Assembly (NCBI GenBank): GCA_036401335.1 | Contig: DASWVC010000424.1 | Coordinates: 1-6,617 of the forward strand | Length of the DNA stretch: 6,617 nt | Direction: 5' to 3' | From: DASWVC01 sp036401335 | GTDB taxonomy: Bacteria; Verrucomicrobiota; Verrucomicrobiia; Chthoniobacterales; JAFAMB01 | Part shown: in pieces, positions 4,674 through 6,617 of the stretch | How the letters are laid out: each line of letters begins with the position of its first letter | Position numbering within the stretch: position 1 is the first letter of the stretch | Position numbers and translations under genes: made by a program | Notes under the pieces: model-generated | The model's input: the letters and a program-made list of their open reading frames with translations, nothing else | Databases searched by the model: none | Told to the model about the DNA's origin: nothing

Positions 4674-6617
4674 ATGATCCGTAACATGAGGCGCGCACTT
4701 CTCACGGTTGCGGCTTTGGGGACCGCGGTCCTGCTCTCCCATTACCTCCAAGCTGAAACGTTAGGACCACAATCCACTCCGCTGTGGCTGCGTTACCCGG
4801 CTATTTCGCCCGATGGGAAGAGCATTGCCTTCAGCTTTGAAGGCCACCTCTTCACCGTCCCATCCATGGGTGGACGCGCTCAGTCGCTCACGACTGAACC
4901 GGCGCACGACACCGCCCCCGTCTGGTCCCCTGACGGCGCGTTCATCGCGTTTGCCTCGGATCGATCCGGACATTACAACGTTTTCCTGATCAGCGCCGAA
5001 GGTGGTCCTGCCCGCCGCCTCACGTTCTATTCGACCGACGATACGCCCAGCGGTTTCACCCCTGATGGAAAGTACGTCCTGTTCAGTGGGCAGCGGATGC
5101 AGTCCGTAAAAAGTTCTGCATTTCCGACGGGAGTGCAAGATCCGGACCTCATGTTGCCGGCACTCTACCGGGTGTCGATCGAAGGAGATCGGGAACCGGA
5201 AATGATTCTCACGACTCCTGCGCTCAACGCTCAGTTCGACATGGCCGGGCAACGCCTTATCTACGAGGACACAAAAAGCAGGGAGAGTATCTGGCGAAAG
5301 CATAATACATCCACATTGGCCCACAACATCTGGCTCTTTGATGCGCGCTCTGGCAACCACCTAAAATTGAGTACCTATGTTGGCGAAAACCGAAACCCGG
5401 TTTGGGGGCCGGATGAAAGCTTCTTCCTGTACCTTTCGGAGAAGAGCGGATCGTCTAACCTCTGGAAGCAATCTGTCGGCGTTGCCGGGAAAGATGCAGC
5501 GCAGCAAATTACGCATTTCGAAAAGAATCCCATTTGATTTCTGTCAACTGCCCGGAATGGCGATCTTTGTTTTGGATACGACGGGGAGATTTATACCTTA
5601 ATCCATGGCACGACCGTTCCAAGTAAAGTCAGCATTCAAATCGCGGCCGCAGGGAACGCGCCGATCCGACAACAAACTCACCTTACGGATGGTGCGACTG
5701 AGCGGATCACAAACACGTCGGGTCAGGAACGGAATCTTAACTTTAACTCCGACGGACGAAAATTGGTCTTTGCCGCAGAATACAATGGCCCCTGGGGTCT
5801 TTACGAAGCGAGCATTGTACAGTCTAAAGAGAAGGAGCCCTATTTCTTCAATTGCACCCTCGTTGATGTGCATCCAATCCTGGAAAATGGGAAAGAAAAC
5901 TTTTTGCCGAAATATTCACCGGACGGCAAGAAAGTCGCTTACGTCGAGAACCGGGCAGCCCTCAGAGTCCTCAATTTGGAGTCCAAGCAAACGCGGCTCA
6001 TGCTTTCCGGCGACCGGAATTTCTCCTACTCGGACGACGATGTGTGGTTTGACTGGTCTCCGGATGGCAAATGGATTCTGGCGCCATATCTGCAAACCGG
6101 TCGTTGGTCGCATGAAATCGGCCTTGCCGACGTCTGTGGGGAGCAGGAAATTTACAACCTGACCAAGAGCGGCTACGAAAGCAGTCAGCCGCTTTGGGCA
6201 CAGGACGGTCAGTCAATGATCTGGCTTTCTGACCGGTACGGCTTGCATGGAGACGATGGGAATCAAGGCGATCCTCAGCTCGATGTTTACCAGACATTTT
6301 TTTCGCAGAAAGCGCTCAACCGGTTTCGCCTTTCGCCTGCAGAATACGAGATCGTGAAGGCGAATGAAGATCGGACGGTGCGGCTGACCCTGGCATCGAG
6401 CCGGATCGTCCGTGCCGCCCTGAGCAAAGATGGCGAACAGTTGATCTACCTGGCGAAGAGCGACAAGGGTTTCGAAATCTGGTTGTTAAAGCCGCGGACG
6501 AAAGAGCTGAAAAGGCTTGGCGAGATTGAATCGACGCCAAAGCGGTTTGGTGCGTTTCCTCAGCAGCTAGTGCTCGATCAGGACGACAAAAACGCGATCG
6601 TGCTGGTCGATGGACGC
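4674..6617 (+). pseudogene. Tricorn-like S41 protease, beta-propeller part, interrupted by an in-frame TGA; runs off the window
   Basis: Proteins of this family are secreted or periplasmic and have beta-propeller domains, a PDZ domain and a C-terminal S41 serine-protease domain, usually around 1,050-1,100 residues; 648 codons are visible, so PDZ and catalytic domains are outside. From ATG 4674 a signal peptide is clear (MIRNMRR, then LLTVAALGTAVLL, likely cleavage after LQA27). Propeller repeats of the type SPDGKSIAFSFEGHLFTVP and WSPDGAFIAFASDRSGHYNV follow. The frame then meets TGA at codon 288 (5535-5537), after HFEKNPI. The same frame continues open to the window edge with strong family sequence: FLSTARNGDLCFGYDGEIYT, RITNTSGQERN, YSPDGKKVAYVENRA, WFDWSPDGKWILAP, MIWLSDRYG and FRLSPAEYEIV. 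Family members have Arg just before FLS, so CGA to TGA is the simplest explanation. A roughly 30-residue segment also seems missing near 5702. In-frame GTG 4632 and ATG 4686 are alternative starts. It could be a decaying gene, a sequencing error or stop-codon readthrough. Confidence 0.8.

Noticed and set aside
5535..5537. TGA read as a sense codon through a variant genetic code or selenocysteine
   Set aside because: TGA is the natural stop of three other genes in the window, the family position is not a Cys or Sec site, and no selenocysteine insertion element or catalytic context is apparent.
5377..6162. Frameshift explanation for the Tricorn-like gene, using the other-frame ORFs at 5377-5601 and 5605-6162
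   Set aside because: Those frames do not carry family motifs. The original frame resumes homology directly after the TGA, so the lesion is a substitution and not a shift.
1..6617. A novel multi-gene system such as defence, secretion or biosynthesis
   Set aside because: Every recognisable gene belongs to a known housekeeping or common family, strands alternate and no operon is present. Nothing ties the unknown small genes together.

Overview
The window is a GC-rich, gene-dense stretch of bacterial chromosome that uses the standard bacterial code: TfoX_C, glycerate kinase and the cupin gene all end in TGA, and TilS and the small lipoprotein gene end in TAA. Shine-Dalgarno motifs of the GGAGG type precede two genes. 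The mix of an M42 peptidase, a short TilS, a type-I glycerate kinase, a COG4101-like cupin and a secreted Tricorn-like protease would fit Verrucomicrobiota, Acidobacteriota or a related soil or sediment lineage. I lean to Verrucomicrobiota, but no marker in the window settles it.

Layout from left to right. 1-382 (-): N-terminal third of an M42 metallo-aminopeptidase, running off the left edge. 555-821 (+): a free-standing TfoX C-terminal domain protein. 844-1809 (-): tRNA(Ile)-lysidine synthetase TilS. 1934-3082 (+): glycerate 2-kinase. 3165-3362 (-): a 65-residue putative lipoprotein. 3363-3910: about 550 bp without a convincing gene but with a dense cluster of inverted repeats. 3911-4342 (-): a single-domain cupin. 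4343-4673: an intergenic stretch between divergent genes. 4674-6617 (+): the N-terminal and beta-propeller part of a secreted Tricorn-like S41 protease, interrupted by an in-frame TGA and running off the right edge.

Neighbouring genes alternate in strand nearly throughout, so there is no visible operon. The only adjacent same-strand pair, cupin and lipoprotein, is separated by about 550 bp. The genes do not form a common pathway: they cover peptide degradation (M42, Tricorn-like), tRNA modification (TilS), glycerate/glyoxylate carbon metabolism (glycerate kinase) and proteins of unknown role (TfoX_C, cupin, lipoprotein).

The most notable observations are the nonsense codon in the Tricorn-like gene, with full-quality coding sequence in the same frame on both sides; a probable in-frame loss of about 30 residues a little further on in the same gene; and the palindrome-rich gap at 3540-3900. 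I found no CRISPR array, insertion sequence, tRNA, rRNA or recognisable defence system, and no convincing evidence for a new multi-gene system.
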